A DNA stretch of 64,000 nt from JBQLZQ01 sp052168355. Lineage in GTDB: Bacteria > Pseudomonadota > Alphaproteobacteria > DSM-16000 > Inquilinaceae. Location: contig JBQLZQ010000081.1 of the NCBI GenBank assembly GCA_052168355.1, positions 33,067-97,066 on the forward strand, read 5' to 3'. Under the pieces are notes generated by a model. The model made no database searches, was not told the origin of the DNA, and saw only the letters and a list, made by a program, of their open reading frames with translations. The position numbers were made by a program, and so were the translations under genes. Of the stretch, positions 1-8,679 are shown in pieces; positions within the stretch are counted from its first letter, which is position 1; each line of letters begins with the position of its first letter.

Positions 1-1103
1 TCGAATACCTGCCCAAGGACGCGCTGCTGTTCGTCGACGAAAGCCACGTCATGGTGCCGCAGCTCGGCGGCATGTTCAAAGGCGACCGGGCCCGGAAGCT
101 GACCCTGTCCGAGTTCGGTTTCCGTCTGCCGGCCTGTGTCGACAACCGGCCGCTGAAATTCGAGGAATGGGAAGCCATGCGGCCCCAGACCGTGTTCGTG
201 TCGGCCACGCCGGGCCCGTGGGAACTGGAACGTACCGGCGGTGTCTTCACCGAACAGGTGGTGCGTCCGACCGGCCTGATCGACCCGCTGGTCATCGTCC
301 GGCCGACGGCCAACCAGGTCGACGATCTGATGGACGAGTGCCGCCAGATGGTCGCCAAGGGTCTGCGCGTGCTGGTCACGACGCTGACCAAGCGGATGGC
401 CGAGGCGCTGACGGAATACATGACCGAAGCGGGCATCAAGGTGCGCTATATCCATTCCGACGTGGAAACGCTGGAGAGGATCGAGATCATCCGCGACCTC
501 AGGCTGGGCGCCTTCGACGTGCTGATCGGCATCAACCTGCTGCGCGAGGGTCTGGACATCCCCGAATGCGGGTTGGTGGCCATCCTGGATGCCGACAAGG
601 AAGGCTATCTCAGGTCGCGCACATCGCTGATCCAGACCATCGGGCGTGCGGCCCGGAACCTGGACGGTCGGGCCGTGCTGTACGCGGATGTCATGACCAA
701 GAGCCTGACTGACGCGTTGGAGGAAACGGCCCGGCGACGCGAGCGCCAGCAGGCCTACAACGCCGCCCGTGGCATCACCCCGGAAAGCGTGCGCAAGAAC
801 ATCACCGACGTCATGAACAGCGTGTATGAGCGCGGCGACCGGGTGACCATCGATACGGGGGACCCCGACGCACCGCACCTGACCGGGAAATCGATCCGAG
901 ACTACATGCGAGAGCTGGAACAGCGGATGCAGGCGGCGGCGGCCGACCTTGAGTTTGAGGAAGCGGCCCGCATGCGCGACGAGCTGCGCCGGCTGGAGGC
1001 GATGGATTTGGGCCTGATGGACACCGTGGCCGCGGCGGGGGGGGCCGCTCCGGCCCGTCGAGAGGCCGGCGGACGGGCCAGAAAGCGACGAGGAAGACGA
1101 TAA
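1..1103 (+). CDS. uvrB: UvrABC excinuclease subunit B, C-terminal part (5' end outside window)
   Basis: UvrB is the DNA-damage verification helicase of nucleotide excision repair; it is handed damaged DNA by UvrA and recruits UvrC. The first complete codon is at base 3, and reading from there gives EYLPKDALLFVDESHV, the Walker B region, so about half of the protein lies upstream of the window. Visible parts are helicase motifs IV-VI (GINLLREGLDIPE, QTIGRAARN), the YAD linker region and a C-terminal UVR motif (LEFEEAARMRDELRRLE) that contacts UvrC. The tail is Arg/Lys-rich. A rho-independent terminator follows 8 bases after the stop. uvrC lies 2.4 kb downstream but is separated by two other genes. 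The identification is secure; only the truncation is caused by the window edge. Confidence 0.97.
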   Translation, partial: EYLPKDALLFVDESHVMVPQLGGMFKGDRARKLTLSEFGFRLPACVDNRPLKFEEWEAMRPQTVFVSATPGPWELERTGGVFTEQVVRPTGLIDPLVIVRPTANQVDDLMDECRQMVAKGLRVLVTTLTKRMAEALTEYMTEAGIKVRYIHSDVETLERIEIIRDLRLGAFDVLIGINLLREGLDIPECGLVAILDADKEGYLRSRTSLIQTIGRAARNLDGRAVLYADVMTKSLTDALEETARRRERQQAYNAARGITPESVRKNITDVMNSVYERGDRVTIDTGDPDAPHLTGKSIRDYMRELEQRMQAAAADLEFEEAARMRDELRRLEAMDLGLMDTVAAAGGAAPARREAGGRARKRRGRR

Positions 1104-1111
1104 AGCGCTGC

Positions 1112-1136
1112 AAGCCCGCCTGCGCGGGCTTTGTTT
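1112..1136 (+). terminator. Rho-independent terminator of uvrB
   Basis: An 8-bp perfect stem (AAGCCCGC, loop CTGC, GCGGGCTT) is followed directly by TTGTTTT. It begins 8 bases after the uvrB stop codon. Confidence 0.8.
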
Positions 1137-1311
1137 TCAACGGCAAGCGCCTATGTTTAGACCTTCCCCGGCCCAATCCCGCTAAGCATCGGCCTTTTAT
1201 GTCCCTGCCGACCGTAAACCGATCCCTGCCGATGCCGCGCCGACGCCTTCCCGACCATCGCGGCGCACCTCCCGCCCGGCAGCCGGGATACGGGAGCGGG
1301 AGCCAAGCCCC

Positions 1312-2292
1312 TTGATCATCGATAGCGCGTTTATTGTCGGGGGCTTTGTCCTGCTCCTGGTCGGAGCGGAATACCTGGTGCGCGGCGCCGTGGGCATCGC
1401 CCGGCGGCTCAATATCTCACTTCTGGTCATCGGCCTGACCGTTGTCGCTCTGGGAACGTCGTTGCCGGAATTGACGGTCAGCCTCAAGGCCGCCTGGCAC
1501 GGATCGCCCGGCATCGCTTTCGGTAATATCGTCGGCAGCAATATCGCCAACATCCTGCTGATCCTTGGAGCCGCCGCGATCATCCATCCCATGACCTGCA
1601 GCAGGTCGGCCGTTTACCGCGACGGCATGACCATGCTGGCCGCGACCGTCCTGTTTGTCGGGGTGGCGATGACCGGCGCCCTGGGGTTCTGGTCGGGTTT
1701 GGTGAGCGTCCTGGCCCTGATCGGCTACCTTTACTATTCCTATCGCCGCGACCGGGCGTCGGGCGAGGATCTCCACGCCCAGGAGGTGGAAGAGGTCGGG
1801 TCGCTCCCGGGCAGCATCTGGCTTCTTTCCTTGGCCGTCATAGGCGGGCTGGTCGGCGTCATCGTCGGCGCCGATCTGTTGGTGCGCGGATCGGTTGGTA
1901 TTGCCCGGGTGCTCGGCGTTTCCGAGGAGGTGATCGGCCTGACGCTGGTCGCCTTCGGCACATCGCTGCCGGAGCTGGCGACGACCGTGGTCGCGGCGAT
2001 GCGGCGGCACGGCGATGTCGCCCTGGGCAATGTTCTGGGGTCCAACCTGTTCAACCTGCTTGGCGTCATGGGCGCCGTCACCATGGTCGTCCCGATGGAC
2101 GTCCCCCCCAAGATCGGCGCGTTCGACATCTGGGTCATGTTGGGGGTGACGATTCTTCTGTTTCCCTGCATGCGCAGCGGCTGGCGGCTCAATCGCGGTG
2201 AGGCCGGCCTGTTCCTGACCATCTATGCCGCCTTCATCGCCGCCCAGTTCTTTGGGGTCGGAGAGATGGTCTTGAGCCTGGCGGCCCGCTGA
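1312..2292 (+). CDS. Calcium/sodium antiporter, CaxA/YrbG type
   Basis: This is an inner-membrane cation/calcium exchanger of the K-dependent Na/Ca exchanger-related group. The 326 residues contain about ten hydrophobic segments and two homologous halves. Each half has the signature alpha repeat: GTSLPEL with GNIVGSNIANILL near residues 45-85, and GTSLPEL with GNVLGSNLFNLL near residues 220-250. This duplication is diagnostic of the family (Pfam Na_Ca_ex twice). The start used is TTG at 1312, preceded by GGGAGCGGGAG; no better ATG lies before the first membrane helix. It stands alone between uvrB and the SDR gene. The transported ion cannot be settled from sequence. Confidence 0.9.
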   Translation: MIIDSAFIVGGFVLLLVGAEYLVRGAVGIARRLNISLLVIGLTVVALGTSLPELTVSLKAAWHGSPGIAFGNIVGSNIANILLILGAAAIIHPMTCSRSAVYRDGMTMLAATVLFVGVAMTGALGFWSGLVSVLALIGYLYYSYRRDRASGEDLHAQEVEEVGSLPGSIWLLSLAVIGGLVGVIVGADLLVRGSVGIARVLGVSEEVIGLTLVAFGTSLPELATTVVAAMRRHGDVALGNVLGSNLFNLLGVMGAVTMVVPMDVPPKIGAFDIWVMLGVTILLFPCMRSGWRLNRGEAGLFLTIYAAFIAAQFFGVGEMVLSLAAR

Positions 2293-2334
2293 GGGCCGCT
2301 TGATTCCTGGTCGACGAGGTTTATTGTCGCCGCC

Positions 2335-3105
2335 ATGGTTGGCACCTCTCCCGAGACGGCCCTGGTGACGGGCGCCGCCCGTCGCATCGGCCGCGTCATC
2401 GCCCTGGACCTGGCACGGCATGGCTGGGATGTGGCCGTTCATTACGGGCGATCTGCGGACGAGGCCAAGGCCGTGGTGGCGCAGATCGAGGGGTTTGGCC
2501 GGCGCGCGACCGCCCTGCAGGCCGACCTGGCCGACGAACCGTCGGTCCGCCGGTTGATACCGGAAGCCGTTGCGGCGCTGGGCCCGCTGACCCTTTTGGT
2601 CAACAACGCCTCCCGCTTCGAAAATGACGGGATCGCCGATGGCACCCGGGAGCTCTGGGACGCCCATATCGAGACCAACCTTCGTGCGCCGGCGTCCCTG
2701 ATCCAGGACTTCGCGGCTCAGCTTCCAGCGGATGCGCGCGGCAACGTAGTCAACATCATCGATCAGCGGGTGTGGAACCTGACGCCCTATTTCATGTCCT
2801 ACACCGTGAGCAAGACGGGGCTTTGGACGCTGACGAAGACATCGTCCATGGCGCTGGCCCCACGCATCCGGGTCAACGCCATTGGACCTGGACCGACAAT
2901 GAAGGGCGAACGGCAGAGCGATGCCCATTTCGAACAGCAATGGCGGTCGGTCCCGCTGGGGCGCCCCACCGACCCGGCGGAGATCGCGGCGGCGATCCGC
3001 TTTCTTATCGATGCCCCGGCGATCACCGGCCAGATGTTGGCGCTGGACGGAGGCGAACATCTGGGCTGGGCTCAGCCCAGCCGTGGGATCGTTCCAACGG
3101 AGTGA
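2335..3105 (+). CDS. SDR family oxidoreductase, pteridine-reductase/FolM-like
   Basis: This is a classical short-chain dehydrogenase/reductase of 256 residues with an N-terminal Rossmann fold. It shows the cofactor motif TGAARRIG near residue 13, NNAS in the middle and the catalytic YTVSK. The phrase NIIDQRVWNLTPYF before the active site and the arginine in TGAARRIG are typical of the pteridine reductase/dihydromonapterin reductase (FolM/PTR1) branch, which prefers NADPH. A role in reducing dihydropterins or dihydrofolate is therefore likely, but other SDR substrates cannot be excluded. It reads toward uvrC but is separated from it by 400 non-coding bases, so it is probably monocistronic. Confidence 0.85.
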   Translation: MVGTSPETALVTGAARRIGRVIALDLARHGWDVAVHYGRSADEAKAVVAQIEGFGRRATALQADLADEPSVRRLIPEAVAALGPLTLLVNNASRFENDGIADGTRELWDAHIETNLRAPASLIQDFAAQLPADARGNVVNIIDQRVWNLTPYFMSYTVSKTGLWTLTKTSSMALAPRIRVNAIGPGPTMKGERQSDAHFEQQWRSVPLGRPTDPAEIAAAIRFLIDAPAITGQMLALDGGEHLGWAQPSRGIVPTE

Positions 3106-3513
3106 CGATGGAGTGGCAACGACGGAGAGCGGCGGACCGCAAAGCAACAGGTGTTGCGGCAATGCCCTGATAACGCACGAAATCGCCATGCCACGGCCGC
3201 CAAACGAAAACTGTGCACAGCCGCGAAATCGTTCCTTCGATTCGGTATTTTTAACACTTTGAAAGTGCAACTTCACAAGCCCGTTACCTCTTGACAACGA
3301 AAAACATATGAAAAACAACATGTTATTTTTTCCGCCTATTTTTTGGGCAAAGAGGTAAAGGCCCTTGGTTAATGCGGGACAGCGGTGTTTGCCGATGGGT
3401 TATGGACAGACTTATCCACAAGCGTCGTGGATATCTTCCCGCCGCCCGCGTGTGACATTGCGACAAGTCGTTGAAACCCTTACGGCCCCCGCCCTGTATC
3501 GTGAGCGCCGCCG
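3106..3513. other. AT-enriched intergenic region between SDR gene and uvrC
   Basis: No convincing gene lies here; the open frames that cross it have no family resemblance. Composition falls well below that of the neighbours between about 3230 and 3360, with runs such as TTATTTTTTCCGCC. TTGACA occurs at 3291-3296, a possible -35 box, without a clear -10. A DnaA-box-like palindrome occurs at 3412-3433. The region must hold the uvrC promoter. Confidence 0.6.
3412..3433. promoter_or_regulatory. DnaA-box-like inverted repeat upstream of uvrC
   Basis: TTATCCACA at 3412-3420 matches the DnaA-box consensus exactly. It is followed after AGCGTC by GTGGATA, so that TATCCAC and GTGGATA form a 7-bp perfect inverted repeat with a 7-base spacer. 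It lies about 80 bases before the uvrC start codon, where binding could affect transcription. A true DnaA role is inferred only from the match. Confidence 0.4.
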
Positions 3514-5400
3514 ATGAGCCCGGCCAAATCATCCCTGCCCCTTCCACCCGCTACCGCACCCGGTCGCGGCGTTGCCGTGATCCAGGGCTATCTGAAGACC
3601 CTGCCCAACGCGCCCGGTGTTTATCGGATGCTCAACGCCGCAGGCGACGCGCTTTATGTCGGCAAGGCGCGAAGCCTGCGCAAACGAGTCACCAGCTATA
3701 CCCAGACGGGCAAACAGCCGGCGCGGCTTTTGCGCATGATTTCCGAAACCACGTCCATGGAATTCGTGGTCACGCGATCGGAAGTCGAGGCCCTGCTGCT
3801 CGAGGCCAACCTGATCAAGCGTCTGCGGCCGCGCTACAACGTGCTGCTGCGCGACGACAAAACCTTCCCCCATATCCTGATCGCCACGGATCATGCCTTT
3901 GCCCAGATCCTGAAGCACCGCGGCGCCGAAAAACGGCCCGGACGATATTTCGGACCCTTTGCCTCGGCCGGCGCGGTGGGCCGGACGATCACCGCCTTGC
4001 AGCGCGCCTTCATGCTGCGCAACTGTTCCGATTCGATATTCGCCAGCCGCACCCGGCCCTGCCTGCAATATCAGATCAAGCGCTGCACCGCGCCGTGCGT
4101 CGGCTATGTGGATGAGGCCGACTATGCCCGCCAGGTCGAGCAGGCGACGGATTTTCTAAGCGGCAAGAGCCAGGCGGTGCAGGCCCAGCTTGCCGAGGAC
4201 ATGATGGCCGCTTCGGAGCGGCTGGACTTTGAGACGGCGGCCCGATACCGCGACCGGATCAAGGCCATGGCCGCCATCCAGGCACATCAGGACATCAACG
4301 CCGAAGGGCTCGACGACGCCGACGTGTTTGCCGCCCATCAGGCCGGCGGCCATGTCTGCGTCCAGGTCTATTTCTTTCGCGCCGGACGCAACTATGGTAC
4401 CCGCGCCTATTTCCCGACGCACGATCGGGCCATGGAGTCCGCCGATGTTCTGGCGGCGTTCATCGGCCAATTCTACGATAACAAGACCGCCCCCAAGCTG
4501 GTTCTGGTCAGCCATGCGCTCGCTGAGGGCGACCTGATTGCCGAAGCCCTGTCGGTCAGGGCCGATCGCCGCGTCGCCGTTTTGGCGCCGCAACGCGGCC
4601 CAAAACGGCGGCTGATCGATCACGCCCTGGCCAATGCCGCCGAAGCCATGGGGCGGCGTTTGGCCGAAAGCGCGACACAGGCCCGCCTGCTGGAAGGCCT
4701 GGCCGGCGTCTTCGGCTTGGACGCCCCGCCGCAACGGATCGAGGTTTACGACAACAGCCACATCTCCGGCACCAACGCCATCGGAGCCATGATCGTCGCC
4801 GGACCCGACGGGCCGATGAAGAACGCGTATCGGAAATTCACGATCAAGGGTCCGGTTGCCGCCGGCGACGATTACGCCATGATGCGCGAAGTGCTGACCC
4901 GGCGGTTCGCACGGGCGGTGCGGGAAGACACGGACCGGGCCAAGGGAACATGGCCCGATCTGGTGGTCATCGACGGCGGCCAGGGGCAACTGGCCGTCGC
5001 CTGCGATGTCCTTGCCGAACTGGGGATCGCCGATCTGGCCATCGTTGCCATCGCCAAGGGCCCCGACCGCAACGCCGGCCGCGAACGGTTCTTCCTACCA
5101 GGGCGACAGCCGTTTTCATTGGAGCCCAGGGACCCGGTTCTGTATTTCCTGCAACGGCTGCGCGACGAGGCCCATCGGTTTGCCATCGGCACCCATCGGG
5201 CGCGCCGGACCCAACAGATCGGACAGTCCGTGATCGACGACATCCCCGGCATCGGTCCCCGCCGCAAAAAGGCCCTGCTGATGCATTTTGGGTCGGCCAA
5301 GGCGGTCGCCCGCGCCGGGCTGGCCGATTTGGAGCAGGTCGACGGGATCAGCCACAGCGTCGCCAAGAAAATACACGACCATCTGAACCCGAGCGAGTAG
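3514..5400 (+). CDS. uvrC: UvrABC excinuclease subunit C
   Basis: UvrC makes the 3' and 5' incisions on the damaged strand during nucleotide excision repair. The 628-residue protein has all expected parts in order: an N-terminal GIY-YIG nuclease domain (PGVYRML and ALYVGKARSLRKRV, residues about 30-60), a UVR motif near residues 225-255 (ERLDFETAARYRDRI), the RNase H-like endonuclease domain (EVYDNSHISG, VVIDGGQGQL) and a C-terminal helix-hairpin-helix pair (DDIPGIGPRRKKALL). The first 20 residues are a low-complexity Pro/Ala stretch. Length is normal for the family. The gene ends 70 bases before pgsA, so the two are probably co-transcribed. Confidence 0.98.
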   Translation: MSPAKSSLPLPPATAPGRGVAVIQGYLKTLPNAPGVYRMLNAAGDALYVGKARSLRKRVTSYTQTGKQPARLLRMISETTSMEFVVTRSEVEALLLEANLIKRLRPRYNVLLRDDKTFPHILIATDHAFAQILKHRGAEKRPGRYFGPFASAGAVGRTITALQRAFMLRNCSDSIFASRTRPCLQYQIKRCTAPCVGYVDEADYARQVEQATDFLSGKSQAVQAQLAEDMMAASERLDFETAARYRDRIKAMAAIQAHQDINAEGLDDADVFAAHQAGGHVCVQVYFFRAGRNYGTRAYFPTHDRAMESADVLAAFIGQFYDNKTAPKLVLVSHALAEGDLIAEALSVRADRRVAVLAPQRGPKRRLIDHALANAAEAMGRRLAESATQARLLEGLAGVFGLDAPPQRIEVYDNSHISGTNAIGAMIVAGPDGPMKNAYRKFTIKGPVAAGDDYAMMREVLTRRFARAVREDTDRAKGTWPDLVVIDGGQGQLAVACDVLAELGIADLAIVAIAKGPDRNAGRERFFLPGRQPFSLEPRDPVLYFLQRLRDEAHRFAIGTHRARRTQQIGQSVIDDIPGIGPRRKKALLMHFGSAKAVARAGLADLEQVDGISHSVAKKIHDHLNPSE

Positions 5401-5470
5401 GGTGGGCCTCCGATCCCCCGCCCCCCTGTCGTCCGTTTGTGCTCTAGGTTCCCGGGATTATCCGCCGTCC

Positions 5471-6046
5471 ATGTTTGACAGTCTGCCGAACCTGCTGACC
5501 TTGTCGCGCATCCTGTGCATCCCGGTGCTGGTGGGGCTGTTGTTTGTCGATGCCGACTGGGCACGCTGGGTGGCTTGCGGTCTGTTCGCCGCCGCCGCGA
5601 TCACCGATTTTCTCGACGGGTATCTGGCCCGCCGTCAAAACATCGAATCGCCCGTCGGCAAGATGCTGGATCCGATCGCTGACAAGATGCTGGTCGCGGC
5701 CACGCTGCTGGCGCTGGCGGGGCTCGGCGCCCTGCCAGGGCTCCATATCGTGCCGGCCATCGTCATTCTGCTGCGCGAGATGCTGATCGGCGGTATGCGC
5801 GAATTTCTGGCCGGCCTGCCGGGGGGGCGCGGCCTGCCGGTGTCGTCCCTGGCCAAATGGAAGACAACGGTTCAGATGGCCGCCATCCTGTTCCTGATCC
5901 TCGACGGCGCGGCTCCGACGGGTCTTCCCGCGACCGGCATCGGCCAGGGTGCCCTGTGGCTGGCCGCCGTACTGACGGTGATCACCGGCTACGCCTATGT
6001 CGTCGACGGGTTTCGTCAGATCGCGGAGCGCCCGTCGGGGAACTGA
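5471..6046 (+). CDS. pgsA: CDP-diacylglycerol--glycerol-3-phosphate 3-phosphatidyltransferase
   Basis: PgsA catalyses the committed step of phosphatidylglycerol and cardiolipin synthesis, making phosphatidylglycerophosphate from CDP-diacylglycerol at the inner membrane. The 191-residue protein carries the CDP-alcohol phosphotransferase signature in DFLDGYLARR plus SPVGKMLDPIADK (D-G-x2-A-R-x8-G-x3-D-x3-D) near residues 45-70, and several membrane helices. The frame is open further upstream, but the ATG at 5471 gives the standard N terminus MFDSLPNLLTLSR, so I start there. It follows uvrC, an arrangement common in proteobacteria. Confidence 0.96.
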   Translation: MFDSLPNLLTLSRILCIPVLVGLLFVDADWARWVACGLFAAAAITDFLDGYLARRQNIESPVGKMLDPIADKMLVAATLLALAGLGALPGLHIVPAIVILLREMLIGGMREFLAGLPGGRGLPVSSLAKWKTTVQMAAILFLILDGAAPTGLPATGIGQGALWLAAVLTVITGYAYVVDGFRQIAERPSGN

Positions 6047-6162
6047 TGAACAGCGCTTCCTTCGCGCGTCGCCGGTCGCGCAAAGTTTCATTGACTTACC
6101 GCCCGGCCGTTTCTAACCACAACCCGCCGGCGCCCGCCCCGAAACCAGGATCGGTCCGTCTT

Positions 6163-6425
6163 ATACCAAGTTTCGCTGATAATGACCCATCGAGACGGCT
6201 TCCCGAGATTTTTGGCCAGGAGCGTTCGGTGCCGCGATGCAGCGCATCGCAAGGCGGACGCGACGCGGTCCAAAAGTCTCGGGAAGCCGCCATATCGGTC
6301 GCATCCGCGTTCCGTCGGCGGGTGTCGGATAGCCTGGCCGATGCGCCGCATCGCCGGCGGCTTTCCTCCTACCCGACGAAACGCGGACGCGATCTCTATG
6401 GGTTATTATCAGTGAAATTTGGTAT
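6163..6425. repeat. MITE-like element 1 with 36-bp terminal inverted repeats and two internal hairpins
   Basis: The ends ATACCAAGTTTCGCTGATAA at 6163 and its near-complement finishing at 6425 (TTATCAGTGAAATTTGGTAT) form terminal inverted repeats that agree at 30 of 36 positions. Inside are two successive hairpins. The first pairs GGCTTCCCGAGA near 6198 with TCTCGGGAAGCC near 6277. The second pairs the sequence near 6301-6325 with its complement near 6370-6390. Each loop holds a palindrome: GCGATGC-AGC-GCATCGC at 6234-6250 and CGATGCG-C-CGCATCG at 6339-6353. It carries no convincing coding sequence and ends 6 bases before the DUF2062 start codon. The 116 bases between pgsA and the element (6047-6162) show nothing recognisable. 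Confidence 0.8.
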
Positions 6426-6431
6426 CTGCCC

Positions 6432-6983
6432 GTGATCTTCCGTCTCCGTCGCCAGTATTTCCGCCGCTTTCTCCGGCCGATCAACAAGCATCGGATGACG
6501 CCCAACGTCGTCGGGCGCACGATGATGGTCGGGCTGGCCTGGGGCGTCTCGGCCACGGTCGGCCTGCAGCTTGTCGGGGTCGCCGTCACCTGGGTGATGC
6601 TGTCGCGATGGTTGGGAAAGCCGTTCAGCCTGGCCATCGCGGCCTTGCTGACGGGGATCACAAACCCGCTGACCGTGCCGCCGCTCTACACCATGTACTA
6701 CCTGACCGGCTGCATGGTCGCCGATTGCCCCGGCGGCGTGTTCAACTTCCAGCGCCTGGTCGACAGTATCCTGGAGTACGGCGTTTCCTGGCGGCTGATC
6801 GAAGGTTCGTGGCGGTTCCTTGCCATCGCCTTCGCCGGCAGCCTGCCCTATGCCATCGCCGCCGCCGCCGCCGGCTTTTACGGCGGCCGCTTTATCGGCC
6901 GGCAGATGCATCGGCGGCGCCAACGCCGGTCCGAACCCGCCGCGCCCACCGCGCCGGTCGACGACACACAGCCGCCACCGTGA
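6432..6983 (+). CDS. DUF2062 domain membrane protein
   Basis: The 183-residue protein matches the DUF2062 type: a basic N terminus (FRLRRQYFRRFLRP), a segment rich in Gly and small residues, then the conserved NPLTVPPLYTMYYLTGC region followed by hydrophobic helices and a basic tail. DUF2062 proteins are small inner-membrane proteins of unknown function. The GTG start at 6432 lies only 6 bases after repeat element 1 and has no clear Shine-Dalgarno sequence. An ATG at 6495 (MTPNVVGR) is the alternative but would remove the basic leader seen in the family. Any promoter here must lie in or before the repeat element. Confidence 0.82.
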   Translation: MIFRLRRQYFRRFLRPINKHRMTPNVVGRTMMVGLAWGVSATVGLQLVGVAVTWVMLSRWLGKPFSLAIAALLTGITNPLTVPPLYTMYYLTGCMVADCPGGVFNFQRLVDSILEYGVSWRLIEGSWRFLAIAFAGSLPYAIAAAAAGFYGGRFIGRQMHRRRQRRSEPAAPTAPVDDTQPPP

Positions 6984-7090
6984 CCGCCCGTGGCGTCCTG
7001 GGCTCTTGCACGCCGCGCCGCCGGGTGGAAAGCTAAACGATCGGCGCGCGGCGATTGAGCCGGTGTCGGCGGCGGAATTCTGTGGATGTC

Positions 7091-8344
7091 ATGGCGCAAC
7101 TTTCCGACGACTGCTTTGCCTTTGGCGGCGCGCTGCTGACCGTCGAGGCGGCGCTGGCCCAGCTGGAAGACCGGATCGTTCCCATTGCCGGGGTCGAAAC
7201 CGCCTCACTGGATGTCGCGCTGGGGCGGGTTCTGGCCGAGGACGTGGTGGCGTCCCGCGCGGTTCCGCCTCACGACAACTCGGCCGTCGACGGCTACGCG
7301 GTGTTCCATGACGATCTGTCGCCGACCGAGCCGACCCGTCTGGCCGTTGCCGGACGTGTGGCCGCGGGTCATCCGACCGACCGGCCCGTGGCGCGTGGTA
7401 CCGCGGTACGTATTTTCACCGGCGCACCGGTGCCGGCCGGCCTCGACACCGTCTTCATGCAGGAAGATTGCCGCGAGGAAGACGGCACGGTGCTTCTGGC
7501 CGCGGGCCTGCCGCGCGGCGCCAACTATCGCCGGGCCGGCGAGGACGTGGCCGTGGGCACCACCGCCCTTGTGGCCGGCCGGCGGCTTCGGCCGCAGGAT
7601 ATCGGCATGGCCGCGTCTCTTGGCTGCCGCACCCTGCCGGTGCGCCGGGCACTGCGCGTGGCCCTGTTTTCCACCGGCGACGAGGTCCGTGAACCCGGCG
7701 ACCCGGCCGGCCCCGGCTGCATCTACGATTCCAACCGGCATATGCTGTCCGCCCTGCTGCGCCAGCTTGGCTGCGCCGTGACCGACCTTGGCATCCTGGC
7801 GGACAACGCCGGAACCATCGCCCGGGCACTGCGCACGGCGGCGGAGGATCACGATCTGATCCTCACCTCCGGCGGGGTTTCGACGGGCGAGGAAGACCAC
7901 GTCAAAGGCGCGGTCGAGACGGCGGGAGGCCGGCTGCATGCCTGGCGTTTGGCGATCAAACCCGGCCGGCCCGTCGCCTTGGGCCAGATCGGGGCGGTGC
8001 CGTTCGTGGGCCTGCCGGGCAACCCGGTGGCGGTGCTGGTCACCTTTATGCACTTGGCCCGCCCCATCCTGCTGCGCCTGGCCGGGGCGGAGCCGGATCC
8101 ACCCCGCCGTTTTCCGGTCCGCCTGGATTTCGGCTACAAGAAGAAAGAAGGCCGGCGCGAATATGTCCGTGTGACCCTGGAAACAGCGGCGGACGGTATT
8201 CCCGTCGCCACCAAGGTCCCCGGCGAGGGTGCCGCGATTCTGAGTTCCCTGGTCAAGGCCGAGGGGCTGGTCGAACTGGGCGAAGATAGTACCCGCATCG
8301 CGGCGGGCACCGTGGTCGGCTTCCTGCCGTTCGGTTCCGGATAA
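7091..8344 (+). CDS. moeA: Molybdopterin molybdenumtransferase MoeA
   Basis: MoeA inserts molybdate into adenylylated molybdopterin, the last general step of molybdenum cofactor synthesis in the cytoplasm. The 417-residue protein has the family landmarks: DNSAVDGYAV near residue 60, FTGAPVPAGLDTV, GDEV, the MoCF-binding core TSGGVSTGEEDHV, and KPGRPVALGQ followed by GLPGNPVAVLVTF. The frame is open to a GTG at 7055, but the ATG at 7091 (MAQLSDDCFAFGG) gives the usual N terminus. moaD and moaE follow in the same direction, making a cofactor cluster. The same window encodes a molybdenum hydroxylase (35274-37959) that would use this cofactor. Confidence 0.96.
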   Translation: MAQLSDDCFAFGGALLTVEAALAQLEDRIVPIAGVETASLDVALGRVLAEDVVASRAVPPHDNSAVDGYAVFHDDLSPTEPTRLAVAGRVAAGHPTDRPVARGTAVRIFTGAPVPAGLDTVFMQEDCREEDGTVLLAAGLPRGANYRRAGEDVAVGTTALVAGRRLRPQDIGMAASLGCRTLPVRRALRVALFSTGDEVREPGDPAGPGCIYDSNRHMLSALLRQLGCAVTDLGILADNAGTIARALRTAAEDHDLILTSGGVSTGEEDHVKGAVETAGGRLHAWRLAIKPGRPVALGQIGAVPFVGLPGNPVAVLVTFMHLARPILLRLAGAEPDPPRRFPVRLDFGYKKKEGRREYVRVTLETAADGIPVATKVPGEGAAILSSLVKAEGLVELGEDSTRIAAGTVVGFLPFGSG

Positions 8345-8423
8345 ACGACGGTGAACCGCGGGCTTGTGCGCGGCCGGCAATGCCCCGACATTAGGTGCAG
8401 GCGCAAACGAACCGTCGGGTCGC

Positions 8424-8675
8424 ATGAAACTGCTCTATTTCGCATGGCTGAAGACAAAGATCGGGGTATCCGAAGAGGATGTGAACCCGCCGGCCGATGT
8501 GCGCGATGTCGCGGACCTGCTGACCTGGCTGCGGGGTCGGGGACCGGCCTATGCCAACGCCCTTGCCCATGATGCCGTGATCAAGGTCGCGGTGAACCAG
8601 AGCTTTGCCGAGCGCGATACCCGGATCTTCCCCGACGACGAGGTCGCGCTGTTCCCGCCGGTGACGGGCGGCTGA
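8424..8675 (+). CDS. moaD: Molybdopterin synthase sulfur-carrier subunit MoaD
   Basis: MoaD is the small ubiquitin-like subunit whose C-terminal thiocarboxylate gives sulfur to precursor Z. The 83-residue protein begins MKLLYFAWLKTKIG, has the beta-grasp pattern, and ends with the required VTGG. The open frame extends 60 bases upstream, but the ATG at 8424 matches the family. moaE follows after 4 bases, so the two subunits of molybdopterin synthase are made together. Confidence 0.96.
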   Translation: MKLLYFAWLKTKIGVSEEDVNPPADVRDVADLLTWLRGRGPAYANALAHDAVIKVAVNQSFAERDTRIFPDDEVALFPPVTGG

Positions 8676-8679
8676 GGCG

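Noticed and set aside
1417..3321. Long 634-residue open frame on the minus strand
   Set aside because: It is antisense to the antiporter and SDR genes, is low-complexity Arg/Gly/Asp/His typical of GC-rich shadow frames, and shows no recognisable domain.
3106..3513. Region as a replication origin
   Set aside because: Only one DnaA-box pair is seen; no cluster of boxes and no dnaA, hemE, gidA or parAB genes are nearby, so an origin is not supported.
6163..6425. CRISPR array or toxin-antitoxin locus in the repeat element
   Set aside because: The repeats are inverted, not direct and regularly spaced, and no paired small ORFs with ribosome-binding sites are present.
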